Virus record (IMG/VR): IMGVR_UViG_3300046694_000246
Coordinates: 1 to 33,346 of that record
Direction: 5' to 3' (one strand)
DNA: 33,346 bases
Source of the DNA: a virus
A model generated the notes under the pieces. That model was not told where the DNA came from. It ran no database searches and saw nothing but the letters and a program-made list of their open reading frames with translations. The number at the start of each line of letters is the position of its first letter. Position 1 is the first letter of the stretch. The translations under genes were made by a program, and so were the position numbers. Positions 13,154 through 20,354 of this stretch are shown in pieces.

Positions 13154-14296
13154 TTATCGGCCGATGGTCTTCCGTCGGCGTAGCGGGTCCTTGCGCTGGG
13201 GGTCGACGGGGACGATCTGCGTGGGCGGATCCATCTCCTCGGGCAGGTCCTCCAGCTTGGTCCAGTAAGGCTCGACCCAGGTCGTGGTGGACCGGGTGCG
13301 CTCTCCGGACTTACCGGGACCGAACCACACCGTCTTGAAGTGCCCGGCCCTGTGCTGGGGGCCGTACTCGACGCCGGACGGGATGGAGATGTCGGACTTC
13401 GGGGCGTGGTTGGCCCGCAGGCGGGCGTCGTGCAGCTTGGGGCCGATGTACCAGCCGACGCGGACCCAGAACGGCTCGCGTTCCTTGCGCTGGCGACCCT
13501 TGCCGGTCTTCCGCTTCCGCTGGGCCGTCAGCCATTCCGGGGGTTCTTCGACGTCTCGGTTGTCGGTGCACAGGTAGGTGATCACCGAGAAGGTCTTTTC
13601 GAGCAGCGGCCGGAAGGACTTCATTGCCTTCCGCAGCTCCGCGTCGTCGACTACGGCGCCCTGCCACTGCTCTACGTGCTTGATCGCTTCCTGGGCCGAG
13701 AACTTGTCCATGCTGGTGGGCAGCGGCATGAAGTCCCGTGCCCCGCCGGGGATGATCTCGCCAGTGTCCTCATCGACGATGTCGTAGAGGTACAGGACCC
13801 CGAGTCCTTCGCGTTCCGGGTCGTTGGTGTTGCAGAGTGCTCGTCCTACCCAGCCGAAGATCATGAACGCGCGGACCCAACCACCCTCGCGGGTACCCCT
13901 CCCCGGTCCGGCGGGCCAAGGGTCAGGGATGACGACCATCGGGTTGATGTGAGGGAGCTGGTCGAAGATGCGACCGGGAACCGTGCTCATCTTGGAGCGG
14001 GCCAGCGCGTCGGACAGCTCTTCATGGAGGTCGTAGACGACGCGTCCGTTGCGCTTCCACAGCTCGCACACGCCGATCTCGCCCATCAGGTCACCGACCT
14101 GCTCCAGCGTCTGCTTGCTGAACTGGGTCTGGTCGTGGATGTCCCAGTGGAGGGGGATCCCCCGGATCAACCCGTCGAGCCGCTTGGCGATCTTGGGCTC
14201 GGACCGCAGCTCCGTGCTGGCCTCCGTGAGCATGGCGACGTGTGCCATCGCACGCTCGTGCGCCTCACTACCTCTGCGGGTCCTGTCTTGTGCCAT
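13154..14296 (-). CDS. Conserved phage-type protein, unknown (380 residues)
   Basis: The ATG at 14296 follows GGGAGGG at good spacing and gives 380 residues; the frame is open 22 codons further upstream, but that part includes the promoter. The N-terminal half is helical. The C-terminal part has a RVGWYIGPKLHDAR segment and then HRAGHFKTVWFGPGKSGERTRSTTTWVEPYW. Similar H-x-R-GHW...YGPG...R...W-I-PY patterns occur in proteins of actinobacterial phages and genomic islands whose function I do not know. It forms a two-gene unit with the downstream 172-codon gene, from a strong promoter to a strong terminator. Confidence 0.78.
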   Translation of the reverse strand: MAQDRTRRGSEAHERAMAHVAMLTEASTELRSEPKIAKRLDGLIRGIPLHWDIHDQTQFSKQTLEQVGDLMGEIGVCELWKRNGRVVYDLHEELSDALARSKMSTVPGRIFDQLPHINPMVVIPDPWPAGPGRGTREGGWVRAFMIFGWVGRALCNTNDPEREGLGVLYLYDIVDEDTGEIIPGGARDFMPLPTSMDKFSAQEAIKHVEQWQGAVVDDAELRKAMKSFRPLLEKTFSVITYLCTDNRDVEEPPEWLTAQRKRKTGKGRQRKEREPFWVRVGWYIGPKLHDARLRANHAPKSDISIPSGVEYGPQHRAGHFKTVWFGPGKSGERTRSTTTWVEPYWTKLEDLPEEMDPPTQIVPVDPQRKDPLRRRKTIGR

Positions 14297-14333
14297 TGGT
14301 CCCTCCCTGGACGCCGTCCATCTTACGAGGAGG

Positions 14334-14362
14334 AACCTACCCATCAAGCTACGCATTGTCAA
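14334..14362 (-). promoter_or_regulatory. Strong predicted promoter
   Basis: TTGACA (14357-14362), a 17-base spacer and TAGGTT (14334-14339) on the minus strand, about 40 bases upstream of the ATG at 14296. This is the best sigma-70-like match in this part of the window. Confidence 0.7.
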
Positions 14363-14404
14363 GCGGTTTCATTGACTAACTTGACCACCATGTTCCGGGA
14401 AGCA

Positions 14405-14451
14405 CGAAACCCCGGCCTTTGCCACGGGGGAGGCAGTAGACCGGGGTTTCG
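14405..14451. terminator. Terminator hairpin
   Basis: CGAAACCCCGG and CCGGGGTTTCG are perfect 11-base arms around a 25-base loop, downstream of the 80-codon gene and upstream of the promoter at 14334-14362. Confidence 0.82.
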
Positions 14452-14504
14452 CTGGTCCTCCTTCAGCCGCTCGACCGTCAAGCAGGGCCGCCGAAGAAGG
14501 ACGT

Positions 14505-14747
14505 CTATGGGGCGGGCAGCGGCTCTTCGTGCCGCGTCACGCGGTAGTAGTTGGTGGTCTGGAGCCGGAAGCCGGTGTGCTTGGTCCGGCCGGTGTGCTT
14601 CATGGCCCAGTCGCGGGCGTCATCGAGAGAAACGCACCCGGACTGCTCGGGGCAGCTCGTGCAGAACATCTCCTCCATGTCCCGCTCGGCCGCCGGGTCC
14701 AGGTCGATCGAGTGCATCACGTATTTCCAAACAGACTTGAGGCTCAC
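14505..14747 (-). CDS. DUF7848-like small Streptomyces protein
   Basis: An 80-residue protein with a GTG start overlapping the upstream stop by four bases. It has a CTSC pair and then Cys38 in SGCVSLDDA, followed by RDWAMKHTGRTKHTGFRLQTTNYYRV. The Cys pair plus DWA-x-KHTGR...H-x-GFR...Y pattern is typical of a small protein family seen in Streptomyces chromosomes beside XRE/DUF397 regulators. Function is unknown. With the next gene and the XRE/DUF397 pair on the other strand it forms a module that looks acquired from a host. Confidence 0.75.
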   Translation of the reverse strand: MSLKSVWKYVMHSIDLDPAAERDMEEMFCTSCPEQSGCVSLDDARDWAMKHTGRTKHTGFRLQTTNYYRVTRHEEPLPAP

Positions 14748-14971
14748 AGCTCGCCCCTACTCCTGGCGTTGGCCGCAGCCACGCCGGGGCTCAACTCCTC
14801 GGACACCGTCGGCTTCCGCAGGACCTCCCGGTCCGCCCACCACTCCGTGCCACCGCCGACCGGCCGGAGCGCGACGTTCTTGGGCCAGATCTCCATGACC
14901 AGCCCTAAACGCTGCCTTTTGGTGTCGAAGGCCAGCTTGCCTTCCTCGGGCGAGAACTCCTCCTCAGCCAC
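14744..14971 (-). CDS. Small Streptomyces-type protein (LRPVGGGTEW)
   Basis: A 75-residue protein with a GTG start. The core pattern FDTKRQRLGLVMEIWPKNVALRPVGGGTEWWADREVLR looks like a short beta barrel, and the C-terminus ends with AAANARSRGEL. Proteins with the LRPVGGGxEW pattern are familiar from Streptomyces chromosomes, usually close to XRE regulators and DUF397 genes, as here. Function unknown. It overlaps the DUF7848-like gene by four bases, so both are translated from one message. Confidence 0.75.
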   Translation of the reverse strand: MAEEEFSPEEGKLAFDTKRQRLGLVMEIWPKNVALRPVGGGTEWWADREVLRKPTVSEELSPGVAAANARSRGEL

Positions 14972-15116
14972 GGGACAGCACCCCTTCTCGCATCCGCTGC
15001 TCCTCGCATCCGCCGTACGGCCCTAACCCAACGGCCGCCATGGGTCACGCAGTTGTCAAGCCGAGTGACCGCTTCGCCACCCTGCGCTAGTAGCATGCTC
15101 CCCAATTCGCCATGGT

Positions 15117-15142
15117 GCAAGTGCATGAGAGGGGCAAGTGCA
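15117..15142. promoter_or_regulatory. Direct repeat upstream of XRE gene
   Basis: GCAAGTGCA occurs at 15117-15125 and again at 15134-15142 (17-base period), about 80 bases before the XRE start. This is a candidate operator for the XRE protein. The rest of the 250-base gap between the divergent units shows no gene. Confidence 0.45.
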
Positions 15143-15221
15143 CGAAGGGGTGAAGGCTGTTGCGTGATAAGAGGGGGTGGCAGACTGTGGGGCGATACCC
15201 GCAACCAGGGAGGGAGCGCAG

Positions 15222-16076
15222 GTGGACAGTCCAACCGTGCTGAGACGACGACTCGGCACCGAGCTGCGCAACATGCGCGTGGCCAAGGGACTGACCGGGG
15301 CGGCAGTTGCGCAGCAGTTTGGTTGGTCCGAATCCAAGGTCAGCCGGATCGAGTCCGGGAAGTCTCCGCTATCCGACAAGGATGCCAAAGACCTGCTGGG
15401 CTTGTATGGCGTAGCTGAGCAACGGGAGGTCCAGCAGTTCGTCGGGCTGGTCCGGAGGAGTCGTCAGCCTGGCTGGTGGCACTCCTACGGTGACGCGCTT
15501 CCCGAGTGGTTCAAGGCGTACGTGGGGTTCGAGTCGGACGCCTCGGTAATCCGCACTTACCAGACCGAACTGATCCCTGGACTTCTCCAGTCGGAGGAGT
15601 ACGCGCGGGCTGTCATCAGGGCAATGAACACTGATGACTCCGTCGAGGAGGTTGAGCGCAGGGCGTCACTGCGCATCCAGCGGCAGGAGATCTTCGATCG
15701 TCCTTCGCCGCCGAAGTTCTGGACCGTCCTCAATGAGGCGGTGCTACGACGTGTGGTGGGCTCGCCGAAGGTCATGGCTGAACAACTTGACCACCTGGCG
15801 GCCCTCGTGGACGCTCACCCGAGCGTCACTGTCCAGATCCTGCCTTTTGATGCCGGGGCCCACGCCAGCATGGGGTACAGCTTCTCGCTCATGTCCTTCG
15901 AGGACGTGCCCGGGAGCATTGCTTACTCCGAGGCGCTGACCAGTGCCACGTACATGGAGAAGGCGGCCGATGTGGACCAGCATGACGAGATCTTCCAGCG
16001 ACTCATGGCGGCATCAACTCGGCCAAACCGTTCCATCGACTGGCTAAGAGAAACAGCAAGGGAGTACAAGGCGTGA
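15222..16076 (+). CDS. XRE-family regulator with DUF5753 domain
   Basis: A 284-residue protein, GTG start with AGGGAGGG upstream. Residues 8-62 form an XRE helix-turn-helix (LGTELRNMRVAKGLTGAAVAQQFGWS, then SKVSRIESGKSPLS). Residues 95-275 match the DUF5753 ligand-like domain common in Streptomyces: ETD-like YQTELIPGLLQSEEYARAV, then QEIFDRPSPPKFWTVLNEAVLRR, then VQILPFDAGAHASMGYSF. Such proteins pair with DUF397 proteins and are studied in Streptomyces as regulators of development and antibiotic output, with a toxin-antitoxin-like behaviour. Here the four-base overlap with a DUF397 gene is kept. It could be the phage's lysogeny repressor or a host-manipulating passenger. Confidence 0.92.
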   Translation: MDSPTVLRRRLGTELRNMRVAKGLTGAAVAQQFGWSESKVSRIESGKSPLSDKDAKDLLGLYGVAEQREVQQFVGLVRRSRQPGWWHSYGDALPEWFKAYVGFESDASVIRTYQTELIPGLLQSEEYARAVIRAMNTDDSVEEVERRASLRIQRQEIFDRPSPPKFWTVLNEAVLRRVVGSPKVMAEQLDHLAALVDAHPSVTVQILPFDAGAHASMGYSFSLMSFEDVPGSIAYSEALTSATYMEKAADVDQHDEIFQRLMAASTRPNRSIDWLRETAREYKA

Positions 16077-16270
16077 ACACCGACGAGCTGGTCTTCCGCA
16101 AGAGCAGCTACAGCAACGGTCAGGGAGACTGCGTGGAGGTGGCGGTTACGCGTGACGGCGGCCGGGCTGTGCGTGACTCCAAGAACCCCGCCGGGGGCCT
16201 CCACTTCTTCAATCCGTCGGAGTGGGCTGCCTTCGTGGCGGGAGTGAAGGATGGCGAGTTCGACAACTGA
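16073..16270 (+). CDS. DUF397-domain protein
   Basis: A 65-residue protein whose GTG start overlaps the XRE stop codon by four bases (GTGA). It is almost entirely one DUF397 domain: FRKSSYSNGQGDCVEVA, then AVRDSKNPAGG, then FNPSEWAAFVAGVKDGEF. In Streptomyces these proteins work with the adjacent XRE protein, where one is thought to limit the other. The pair is rare in phage genomes as far as I know. The gene ends just before a strong terminator. Confidence 0.93.
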   Translation: MNTDELVFRKSSYSNGQGDCVEVAVTRDGGRAVRDSKNPAGGLHFFNPSEWAAFVAGVKDGEFDN

Positions 16271-16282
16271 GTTACGACACAG

Positions 16283-16320
16283 AGAAGCCCCCGACCTCGC
16301 ACTGAGGTTCGGGGGCTTCT
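16283..16320. terminator. Bidirectional terminator hairpin
   Basis: AGAAGCCCCCGA-type arm pairs with TCGGGGGCTTCT; inner CCTC/GAGG pairing extends the stem. It separates the DUF397 gene from the MazG-like gene. Confidence 0.85.
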
Positions 16321-16328
16321 CGTTTGAC

Positions 16329-16835
16329 CTACAGCCACTCTCCGGTCAGGGCGCCGTGGACGTCGGCTTCACGGTAGGTATCCGGCTTGAGGATCTTGCC
16401 GTCCTCTCGGCGGATCACCTCGCCGTCGACCACCTTGCTCATGTTCGAACGGTGGACTTCGGCGAAGACCGCCTCCAGGGGGATCTCCAGCAGATCGGCG
16501 GTGCCGTAGACCACGTACAGGACGTCGGCGAGTTCCTTGGCCAGCGCCGCGTACCGGTACGGCGCCTCAACGGTGTGCAGGCCGGTGATGGTGGCGGCCG
16601 GGTTGGCCTCGAAGTAGTCGTCCATGATCTGCGTCTTGCGGTAGTTCAGAAGGGCCTCCAGGGCCTCCTGGACCTCCTCGGTGATGAGGGTGGACCGCAG
16701 GGAGATCAGGTCGTCCCGGGCGGCCTCGTCACGCTCGATGAAGGGCTTCTCCCCCACCGCCTGGTGCCACTGTCTGACGGCTTCCATGGGGCGGTGGGGC
16801 TGGGTATGAAGCAGGGTGCGCGGGGTGTTCGTCAC
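16329..16835 (-). CDS. MazG-like nucleoside triphosphate pyrophosphohydrolase
   Basis: A 168-residue all-alpha NTP-PPase. Metal-binding acidic motifs are visible: ITEEVQEALEALL near residue 55 and KELADVLYVVYGTADLL near residue 105, followed by EVHRSNMSKVVDG. These enzymes hydrolyse NTPs or dNTPs to monophosphates and can clear modified nucleotides or lower (p)ppGpp-type signals; the substrate is not set by the motifs. I prefer the GTG at 16835 (GGAGAA just upstream); a GTG at 16850, overlapping the previous stop, is possible. The word CTTCATACC encodes Leu-His-Thr near residue 9, before the enzyme fold begins. Confidence 0.85.
   Translation of the reverse strand: MTNTPRTLLHTQPHRPMEAVRQWHQAVGEKPFIERDEAARDDLISLRSTLITEEVQEALEALLNYRKTQIMDDYFEANPAATITGLHTVEAPYRYAALAKELADVLYVVYGTADLLEIPLEAVFAEVHRSNMSKVVDGEVIRREDGKILKPDTYREADVHGALTGEWL
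16803..16811 (-). repeat. CTTCATACC word, copy in MazG-like gene
   Basis: Exact sense-strand copy, Leu-His-Thr, in the variable N-terminus. Confidence 0.9.
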
Positions 16836-16846
16836 GGGTTCTCCAG

Positions 16847-17323
16847 TCACGCGGGGAGGATGAGGTCCAGGTCCACCGGCCGGACGTTCTGCGGCAGGCG
16901 GTTGTCGTCGAAGAGGTGGACTCCGGCGCGCTCGTAGGCCAGGTCGACCAACTGCGAGCAGATGAGCCGGTCCTGCCGCTGGATGCGACGGTCAACCCAC
17001 CCGATGGAGATGTGGAACCGCTTGAGGGCCAGCGCCAGGATGTCCAGCCAGCCGTACGGAGTACCTACCAGGGAAACCGCGTTCGCCCAGATCTGCTCCC
17101 GGGTGGCCTCCGGGAGCGAGGTATGAAGGTTGTAGCGGGCGTTGGGGTACTGCCGGATGTCGCCGAAGGCCGCGCCGGAGGGGTTCGCCTCGACGATGAG
17201 CCCGCCGGGGCCGACGATGAAGGCGTGGTTCACCCGGCCGCCGGTGAACTTGCGGATGACCCAGCCAGCGAAGCCGCCGGTAGCGGTGACACCGAAGGAG
17301 CCGATCAGAGGAGCGTCAGGCAT
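16847..17323 (-). CDS. Permuted papain-like (YiiX/DUF830-type) protein
   Basis: A 158-residue protein with an AAGGAGG ribosome site. The order GRVNHAFIVGPGG (His near 33) then, far downstream, RLICSQLVDLAYERAG (Cys near 123) is that of the circularly permuted NlpC/P60 or YiiX family, where His precedes Cys. Members hydrolyse amide bonds in peptidoglycan or lipids. GTPYGWLDILALAL is another typical segment. No signal peptide is present, so it acts in the cytoplasm or in the virion. CTTCATACC encodes Leu-His-Thr in the NARYNLHTSLPE segment. Confidence 0.83.
   Translation of the reverse strand: MPDAPLIGSFGVTATGGFAGWVIRKFTGGRVNHAFIVGPGGLIVEANPSGAAFGDIRQYPNARYNLHTSLPEATREQIWANAVSLVGTPYGWLDILALALKRFHISIGWVDRRIQRQDRLICSQLVDLAYERAGVHLFDDNRLPQNVRPVDLDLILPA
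17120..17128 (-). repeat. CTTCATACC word, copy in papain-like gene
   Basis: Exact sense-strand copy, Leu-His-Thr frame. Confidence 0.9.
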
Positions 17324-17582
17324 TCTGGCCGTCCTCCTTGCCCTTCTTGTCCTTCTTGGCCGACCAGGCGCTCAGTTCGTCGTACCAGGCGAGGTAGTCG
17401 CCGTAGCCGCCCTTGCGTCCGCCGAAGGAGAACGGGTTCAGGCCGTAGCGGATCGGGCCGTAGGGCCAGCCCTCGTCGTCCCGCTCGACCACGGTGGTGA
17501 CGGTCTTGGAGAACTCGCTCCAGTTGCCGTCCTTGTCCTTCTCGCTGTGGACCACGGTGGTCGTTGTCGTCTTACGCGACAC
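17316..17582 (-). CDS. Unknown 88-residue protein
   Basis: A polar protein with a Thr-rich N-terminus (MSRKTTTTTVVHSEKDKDGNWSE) that could form strands, a central aromatic GWPYGPIRYGLNPFSFGG stretch, and a Lys-rich C-terminal tail. No membrane segment or known domain. Its ends overlap both neighbouring genes by 8-11 bases, a sign of a compact operon. Function unknown. Confidence 0.72.
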   Translation of the reverse strand: MSRKTTTTTVVHSEKDKDGNWSEFSKTVTTVVERDDEGWPYGPIRYGLNPFSFGGRKGGYGDYLAWYDELSAWSAKKDKKGKEDGQNA

Positions 17583-17766
17583 TGTCTTCCTCCAGGTTGT
17601 ACTTGCCGTAGAAGTCGATGTGCAGGGAGTCGTTGTTCTCCGCGCGGTCCAGCCAGCGCTTGGCGAAGACCTCGCGGGAGTAGAAGAGAGTCCTGGCGGC
17701 CCAGGTGCCGTCCTTGTTGATCAGCACCCGGACCTTCCAGAGGTGGTTGTCCCTAGCCGTCCGCAC
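17572..17766 (-). CDS. Unknown 64-residue protein
   Basis: A small protein with a GTG start inside the end of the upstream gene. The pattern HLWKVRVLINKDGTWAARTLFYSREVFAKRWLDRAE suggests two beta strands followed by a helix. No cysteines or membrane segments. It lies in the compact leftward series from the metallophosphatase gene to the MazG-like gene. Function unknown. Confidence 0.68.
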   Translation of the reverse strand: MRTARDNHLWKVRVLINKDGTWAARTLFYSREVFAKRWLDRAENNDSLHIDFYGKYNLEEDSVA

Positions 17767-18073
17767 GCGCAGCCCCTCCGGGCAAGATATGAAGCGCGCC
17801 GGGCTGGCCGAGGTCCATGAACGGCTCGGCGATCTGGACGGCGACCTGTGTGAAGGCTTCGCCGATCTGCTCCTGCAAGCCGCCCAGTCCCTGCAACTGG
17901 TCGGCCAACTCCAGCAGGGTGCCGACGATGTCCTTGATCGCGACGTAGTACTCGCCGCTGTCGTCGTCCCGCATGAAGCGGTAGGTGGCCTCGTGCTCGG
18001 ACGTGGTCTCGGTGAGGATGCTCAAGGGGTTCTCCAGGGTGGTGGTGCCGTCAGAGCCAGATGCGGTGCTCAC
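17753..18073 (-). CDS. Unknown 106-residue protein
   Basis: An acidic protein with a GTG start overlapping the end of the metallophosphatase gene by 23 bases. Residues 25-55 look like short strands (EATYRFMRDDDSGEYYVAI) and residues 50-90 a long amphipathic helix (LLELADQLQGLGGLQEQIGEAFTQ), possibly for oligomer formation. Near the end, codons CTT CAT ATC are a one-base variant of the recurrent word. Function unknown. Confidence 0.7.
   Translation of the reverse strand: MSTASGSDGTTTLENPLSILTETTSEHEATYRFMRDDDSGEYYVAIKDIVGTLLELADQLQGLGGLQEQIGEAFTQVAVQIAEPFMDLGQPGALHILPGGAARADG
17786..17794 (-). repeat. CTTCATATC, variant word copy
   Basis: One-base variant, Leu-His-Ile, in the sense frame of the 106-codon gene. 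Confidence 0.6.
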
Positions 18074-19292
18074 TGGTAACGCGTCCCTTCTCGGGGTGGA
18101 TGAAGTGCAGGCGCTGGGAGGGGTCTCCCGTGGCCGCGACGAACTCGTGGGCGTAGAGATTGTCCGACTCGGGGGATCCGGTCATGAATACCGAGCCGCC
18201 GTTGGCCATCTGGAGTTGCATGGCCTGGTGGTAGTGGCCGATGTAGAGGTCGCGGAAGGACGGCAGGACGCCACTCGCCCACTGGTTGGCCTTGCGGAGG
18301 ATGCCGTAGGCCGGGATGTTGCCGCCGAAACTCTTGATCTCGTCGCCGTGGATCGCCATCGCGGAGTAGTTGCCGATGGTGAAGTGCTGGTACCAGTCCC
18401 CGGACGTCTGGAACTTGGTCAGCCGGGGCTCGTGGGCCAGGCGCTGCTTGACGATGTTGTAGACCATGCGGTCGACGTTGTCCGAGGCCTTGATGCCGTC
18501 ACCCTTGCGCCCGAGACGTCCGTGGTTGCCGTACTCGGCGACAACCTCGACCGTCTCGTAGGTATGAAGCGCCTGCTTGATCGTCCAGATCATCAGGTCG
18601 GCGACGTCGAACATCTGCTCGTACAACGTGCCATCCAACTCCCAGACCTGGCCGGGGAAGATCGAGACCCCCTCAACCATGTCTCCGGTGAAGAGCAGGA
18701 CGCCGTGGCGGACCGGGTGGTCGGCGCGCTGGATGTCGGTGATCTCGGCGGCCTTCTCGACGTACTTCTCGATCCGCTTGTGCATGATCTCGCGGTCGTA
18801 CGTCTCGGTCCGCTTGCCTCCCTGCCAGTCGGTGAGGTGCCACAGGGCTACCTCGGTCGGCTTCATGCGGGTGTCGGCGAGAGGCGGGGTGACATCGCGC
18901 TGGCCGACGTACTGTGCGGCATCCGTGGCGGCTCGGTAGACGGCTTCGATGTACTCGTCGCCGCGTGCCTTGGCCTTCTTGTAGGCCGCGAACAGTCGGC
19001 GGTTGTCAGCCTCCAGGGAAGCGATGCGCTCCTCCTGGCCGACCTCCTCCGTGTCCTCGGCCACTGCCTCCGGATCGCCCTGCTCGGGCTCGGTATGAAG
19101 CGTCTTGCGGCCGGGCTCGACCAGTATGGCCCGCTTGTACTCGTTGGCCTTGCGCCAGCGCCGGACGGCGGTCTCGGACGTCTCGACGCCGTTGAAGACG
19201 AGGTCGTCGGCAGCGGCCTGGTGGCCGACGTTCGGGTCCATGAGGATCTGCTGGACCCACTCGACGTCGATCATGTCCTGAAGCGTGCTCAA
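18051..19292 (-). CDS. Calcineurin-like metallophosphoesterase
   Basis: A 413-residue protein with an N-terminal helical domain that includes an HTH-like ETAVRRWRKANEYK segment. A long charged helix (EERIASLEADNRRLF) follows, and then a metallophosphatase domain. Metal-site motifs appear in order: HLTDWQGGK, LFTGDMVEG, YGNHGR, AIHGDE and IGHYHQ. This set is complete and fits a phage DNA-repair or replication phosphoesterase of the SbcD/Mre11 type, or a general nucleotidase; no ATPase partner is seen nearby. I use the TTG at 19292 with GAGAGGAA upstream. Two exact CTTCATACC copies lie in this gene, giving KTLHTEP and KQALHTYE. Confidence 0.87.
   Translation of the reverse strand: MSTLQDMIDVEWVQQILMDPNVGHQAAADDLVFNGVETSETAVRRWRKANEYKRAILVEPGRKTLHTEPEQGDPEAVAEDTEEVGQEERIASLEADNRRLFAAYKKAKARGDEYIEAVYRAATDAAQYVGQRDVTPPLADTRMKPTEVALWHLTDWQGGKRTETYDREIMHKRIEKYVEKAAEITDIQRADHPVRHGVLLFTGDMVEGVSIFPGQVWELDGTLYEQMFDVADLMIWTIKQALHTYETVEVVAEYGNHGRLGRKGDGIKASDNVDRMVYNIVKQRLAHEPRLTKFQTSGDWYQHFTIGNYSAMAIHGDEIKSFGGNIPAYGILRKANQWASGVLPSFRDLYIGHYHQAMQLQMANGGSVFMTGSPESDNLYAHEFVAATGDPSQRLHFIHPEKGRVTSEHRIWL
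18561..18569 (-). repeat. CTTCATACC word, metallophosphatase copy 2
   Basis: Exact sense-strand copy (KQALHTYE), inside the catalytic domain just before the GNH motif. Confidence 0.9.
19092..19100 (-). repeat. CTTCATACC word, metallophosphatase copy 1
   Basis: Exact sense-strand copy (KTLHTEP), between the HTH-like part and the coiled coil. Confidence 0.9.
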
Positions 19293-19363
19293 GGGTGTTC
19301 CTCTCACAGGGGATGAGGCGGTGTCAGCCCGTCTCCGGACCAACGACGGTTACGCTATCAGGG

Positions 19364-19482
19364 TTATCGCTTCCTAGCAACACTTCACTTCGGAAGTGAA
19401 CCGGCTTCACTGCAAGGGTCAGCAACGACTACAACCGTCTGACCTGCGCAACCTAGACTTGTTATCGGATCCAAAGCGATAA
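19364..19482. promoter_or_regulatory. Divergent control region with palindrome and paired arms
   Basis: TTATCGCTT near 19364-19372 and AAGCGATAA near 19474-19482 are inverted copies. Between them lies the palindrome TTCACTTC-G-GAAGTGAA near 19385-19401. On the minus strand TTGCTA and TAGCGT, 17 bases apart, make a good promoter for the metallophosphatase gene. The region also drives the plus-strand gene at 19495. Confidence 0.55.
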
Positions 19483-19494
19483 CTAGGAGTCTCC

Positions 19495-19869
19495 ATGAGT
19501 GAAATCGGTGGCAATCTCTTCGTCGTAACCGCGACGGACGCTGCCCAGCCTGTCCTCCCGCTTCCGTTCGCGGCCGACCTGACCAAGGTCTACGTCAACC
19601 TGGCGACGGCGGGCTCGACCAACACCGTGGTCAACGTCAAGAAGAACGGCACCAACGTCACGGGCGCGGCCGTCACCCTCGCCAACACCGTGACGAAGGC
19701 CAACGTCGGCATCGTCAACCCGTACATCGGCGTGAACGTCGTGACCCCGGCCGTCAACAACGTCGCCCCGCTGGCATCCTTCGCGGCCGGTGACACCGTC
19801 CAGGTGGCCACTGCCCTGGGTACCTCGGCTGTCGGCGCGGGCATCACGCTGGTCTTCGAGCAGCGCTGA
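19495..19869 (+). CDS. Probable virion protein, beta-rich
   Basis: A 124-residue protein of low charge, rich in Val, Thr, Ala and Asn, built of repeated short strands (TNTVVNVKKNGTNVTGAAVTL; FAAGDTVQVATALG; GAGITLVFEQR). The GD-x-V-x-V ... G-x-TLVFE end is common in tail-fibre or capsid-decoration domains of actinophages. ATG start with CTAGGAG upstream. It stands alone on the plus strand and is followed by its own terminator, so it may be expressed separately from the main operons, for instance by the prophage or late. The virion role is inferred from composition. Confidence 0.75.
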   Translation: MSEIGGNLFVVTATDAAQPVLPLPFAADLTKVYVNLATAGSTNTVVNVKKNGTNVTGAAVTLANTVTKANVGIVNPYIGVNVVTPAVNNVAPLASFAAGDTVQVATALGTSAVGAGITLVFEQR

Positions 19870-19878
19870 CCCAACCAC

Positions 19879-19920
19879 AAAGCCCTCGGACTGCCACTGT
19901 TTCGGCGGTCCGGGGGCTTT
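19879..19920 (+). terminator. Terminator hairpin
   Basis: AAAGCCCTCGGACTGCC pairs with GGCGGTCCGGGGGCTTT (a few mismatches) and is followed by TC-rich sequence, 10 bases after the gene at 19495-19869. Confidence 0.8.
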
Positions 19921-19940
19921 CTGCTACCCAAGGAGGGGAC

Positions 19941-20234
19941 ATGTTCTGGTCTTGCGAGATCTGCAACGACTGGGGGGTCGCCGACAACGAGGTCGACCTC
20001 GTGGTGGACCGCCAACGGCACAAGGACACCCACGAGTTCCCGGGCACGACAGAGCCCCAGCAGGAGTCCGTGGAGGAGGATGAGGACACTGTCCTCGGCG
20101 CCAATTACCTGGCGTGGGGTATCACGGCCCTGCTGGGGCTACTGTCTGCTCACTGGCACGCGCTGGTGGGGGTAGTCCCCCTAGCGGGCCTGATCGCCTT
20201 CGTCCTGACCTTCCGGCCGAACGACAAAGGGTGA
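19941..20234 (+). CDS. Small membrane protein with CxxC
   Basis: A 97-residue protein: an N-terminal FWSCEICNDWG Cys pair, a charged linker rich in Glu and Asp (about 20-48), then two membrane segments (YLAWGITALLGLLSAHWHALV and GVVPLAGLIAFVLTF) separated by a few residues. AAGGAGGGG ribosome site. Two tight spans near the C-terminus fit a holin-like or superinfection-exclusion protein; neither can be proved. Its stop overlaps the 3' end of the tRNA-His gene on the other strand. Confidence 0.75.
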   Translation: MFWSCEICNDWGVADNEVDLVVDRQRHKDTHEFPGTTEPQQESVEEDEDTVLGANYLAWGITALLGLLSAHWHALVGVVPLAGLIAFVLTFRPNDKG

Positions 20235-20315
20235 ACGAAGGGGGTCGAACCCTCACGCCCCTCTCGGGACACCGGGGTCACAGCCCGGCGCGGCTACCTT
20301 TTCGCCACGTTCACC
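20230..20315 (-). tRNA. tRNA-His (GTG) with long variable arm
   Basis: The sense strand starts GGTGAACG and ends CGTTCACC, an eight-pair acceptor stem that includes the extra G-1 paired with C73, the identity mark of tRNA-His. Anticodon loop CTGTGAC (anticodon GTG) sits on a CCGGG/CCCGG stem; T loop TTCGACC sits on GAGGG/CCCTT. The variable region is 17 bases and can form a CCC-GAGA-GGG arm, which is a class II trait not expected for His. Total 86 bases, no encoded CCA. Confidence 0.82.
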
Positions 20316-20354
20316 ATGCCCGGCCTTCAAGCGGTACCGGGAAACGCGGTGGAA

